A DNA stretch of 6,062 nt, from positions 1 through 6,062 of the forward strand of contig JAJYLU010000127.1 in assembly GCA_021787505.1 (NCBI GenBank), read 5' to 3'. The translations under genes were made by a program, and so were the position numbers. Under the pieces are notes generated by a model. It saw nothing but the letters and a program-made list of their open reading frames with translations, made no database searches and had not been told where the DNA came from. Below, piece by piece: positions 4,715 through 6,062 of the stretch (position 1 is its first letter; each line of letters opens with the position of its first letter). The stretch is from Nitrospirota bacterium. Its GTDB lineage: Bacteria; Nitrospirota; Thermodesulfovibrionia; Thermodesulfovibrionales; UBA6898.

Positions 4715-5546
4715 TTACCGGCACGCCTTTGGACCTGAGGTACTCTTTTGCTTCCCGCACCGTAAACTCCCTGAAGTGGAATATCGAGGCAGCCAGCACA
4801 GCGTCGGCCTTTCCGTCAACCAGCCCGTCATAGAGGTGTTCGAGCGTGCCGGCCCCTCCCGAGGCGATTACCGGTATCGAGACCGCCTCGGATATGGCCC
4901 TTGTCAATTCGATGTCATAACCGTCCTTTGTCCCGTCCTTGTCCATGCTCGTCAGCATGAATTCGCCGGCGCCGAGCTCTTCCATCTTCTTCGCCCACCG
5001 GACCGCGTCGATCAGTTTCATCTTTCTTCCGCCGTGAGTAGAAATCGCCCAGCTGAGGCCTGTGGCAGGAAGAGAAAGACGCACCTCTTTGAGAGACGGG
5101 CCATCCAGCCAATCCTCGCCGGTCGCATCGGACATGTTTCCCGCGACCCTCTTGGCGTCGATAGCCACCACGATGCACTGGCTCCCGAATCTCTCCGCCG
5201 CCCTGCTCACAAAGTAGGGGTCTTTGACCGCAGTCGTGTTGATCGAGACCTTGTCGCATCCGGCGTTGAGGAGCGCCCTGATGTCGTCGAGGGTCTTTAT
5301 CCCTCCCCCGACCGTAAGAGGCATAAAAACGTCTTCGGCGGTGCGCTCGACCACGTCGAGTATGATCTTCCGTTTTTCATGCGAGGCGGTGATGTCGAGG
5401 AAGATGAGTTCGTCGGCACCCTGTTCATCGTAGAATATAGCGTTCTCAACAGGATCTCCGGCATCGCGCAGGTTGACGAAACTCACCCCTTTTACCACGC
5501 GGCCGTTCTTCACATCGAGACAGGGGATGATCCGTTTCGCGAGCAT
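4707..5546 (-). CDS. hisF: imidazole glycerol phosphate synthase, cyclase subunit HisF, with an insertion (279 aa)
   Basis: The cyclase half of IGP synthase. With HisH (not in the window) it turns PRFAR plus ammonia into imidazole glycerol phosphate and AICAR in histidine biosynthesis, in the cytoplasm. It is a (beta/alpha)8 barrel starting [20 protein letters not shown]. Visible hallmarks are catalytic Asp11, Lys19, the phosphate-binding TVGGGI (78-83), catalytic Asp130 in [22 protein letters not shown] (198-211), IASGGAG (227-233) and the C-terminal AASIFHFRE. HisF proteins are usually about 250-257 residues; this one has about 27 more, at residues 135-165 between AIDAKRV and [10 protein letters not shown]. 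The insertion keeps the frame, and all catalytic residues remain. The start ATG at 5546-5544 shares its A with the hisA stop (TAATG) and has only a weak ribosome site, so translation is probably coupled to hisA. No his gene follows it. Confidence 0.97.
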   Translation of the reverse strand: MLAKRIIPCLDVKNGRVVKGVSFVNLRDAGDPVENAIFYDEQGADELIFLDITASHEKRKIILDVVERTAEDVFMPLTVGGGIKTLDDIRALLNAGCDKVSINTTAVKDPYFVSRAAERFGSQCIVVAIDAKRVAGNMSDATGEDWLDGPSLKEVRLSLPATGLSWAISTHGGRKMKLIDAVRWAKKMEELGAGEFMLTSMDKDGTKDGYDIELTRAISEAVSIPVIASGGAGTLEHLYDGLVDGKADAVLAASIFHFREFTVREAKEYLRSKGVPVRL

Positions 5547-6062
5547 TACCCGGTATAATCCGCGGCCAGCTTTATCGCTTCTTTCAGGTCGAGAGAACCG
5601 GAGTAGATCGCCTTGCCGGTAATCGCGCCCCAGAGGCCTTTGATCTGAAGGAGGTTCCTGACGTCATCGAGCGTGGCAATGCCGCCCGAAGCGATCACCG
5701 GAACGGTCACGCTCTTCACCATCTCCTGCTGGGCGGCGACATTGGGGCCGGTAAGCATGCCGTCCCTTGATATGTCGGTATAGATAATGCCCGCAACCCC
5801 GGCGGACTCCACTCTCCTGGCAAGTTCTTTGGCCCCGACGGTGCTCACTTCCTCCCATCCCCTGACCGCCACCTTGCTGTCTTTTGCGTCTATCCCGACA
5901 AGGATCTTCCCCGGGAATTTGTTGCACGCCTCGACTACGAAGGCGGAGTCTTCCACCGCCGACGTGCCGAGAATGACCCGTTCTATTCCGGCCTTTACAA
6001 GTTGTTCAACCGTTTCGATGTCGCGTATGCCTCCGCCGACTTCGATGACCATCTTCACGTAC
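5546..6062 (-). CDS. hisA: phosphoribosyl-ProFAR isomerase HisA (C-terminal part, 5' end outside window)
   Basis: HisA isomerises ProFAR to PRFAR by an Amadori rearrangement, the step that makes the substrate of HisF, encoded immediately downstream. The frame is open to the window edge and reads Y-V-K-M before [21 protein letters not shown], so the visible GTG and ATG near 6058 are internal codons. About 170 residues of a usual 240-250 are present. Motifs seen: the phosphate-binding VGGGIR, LGTSAV, the barrel-strand VGIDAK with its conserved Asp, the HisA-specific [14 protein letters not shown] that separates it from HisF, and the second phosphate loop [12 protein letters not shown]. The N-terminal strand with the catalytic Asp near residue 8 lies outside. 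It ends at TAA 5548-5546, overlapping the hisF start by one base, which marks a tight operon. Confidence 0.96.
   Translation of the reverse strand, partial: YVKMVIEVGGGIRDIETVEQLVKAGIERVILGTSAVEDSAFVVEACNKFPGKILVGIDAKDSKVAVRGWEEVSTVGAKELARRVESAGVAGIIYTDISRDGMLTGPNVAAQQEMVKSVTVPVIASGGIATLDDVRNLLQIKGLWGAITGKAIYSGSLDLKEAIKLAADYTG

Noticed and set aside
4776..5558. Open frame of 260 codons on the plus strand
   Set aside because: It is the antisense of hisF, whose product is unmistakable; the composition is rich in Arg, His and Asp as typical of a shadow frame.

Overview
This is a stretch of ordinary bacterial chromosome, about 50% G+C and densely coding. It holds seven protein genes, two of them cut by the window edges, plus one very short gene. 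The gene families point to a Gram-negative anaerobe-type genome such as Nitrospirota or a deltaproteobacterial lineage. The cues are a CCA/A-adding enzyme of the long bacterial type, a Ste24-like M48 protease, and intergenic palindromic repeats that I associate with such genomes. That placement is an inference, not something the sequence proves.

Plus strand, left to right: the C-terminal part of a tRNA nucleotidyltransferase/poly(A) polymerase-family enzyme (2-784); a small helical protein of unknown function (869-1114); a zinc-dependent medium-chain alcohol dehydrogenase (1305-2333); and a membrane-embedded M48 metallopeptidase of the CAAX prenyl protease 1/Ste24 type (2373-3617). These look like independent housekeeping genes rather than one pathway. 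The peptidase has a near-perfect extended -10 box so close to its ATG that its mRNA should be almost leaderless.

Minus strand, right to left: the 3' part of hisA (5546-6062) runs into hisF (4707-5546) through a TAATG stop/start overlap. The two encode consecutive steps of histidine biosynthesis. HisF carries an unusual insertion of roughly 27 residues just after its catalytic Asp130. After a 373-bp non-coding stretch, a compact two-gene unit follows: a 59-residue protein (4154-4333) with a strong Shine-Dalgarno, then an 80-residue protein with a GTG start (3904-4146), separated by 7 bp. Neither can be assigned a function.

The two larger non-coding stretches hold repeats. 3618-3903 lies between convergent genes and contains a REP-like CCTCTCCC/GGGAGAGG palindrome. 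4334-4706 contains a composite of hairpins: a 12-bp imperfect stem around TTTCTTG/CAAGAAA, then a nested palindrome with an 18-bp perfect core. A near-identical 13-bp direct repeat flanks that composite. No tRNA, rRNA, CRISPR array, transposase or phage gene is visible. I found no convincing new multi-gene system; the points most worth checking are the HisF insertion, the small minus-strand gene pair and the composite repeat.
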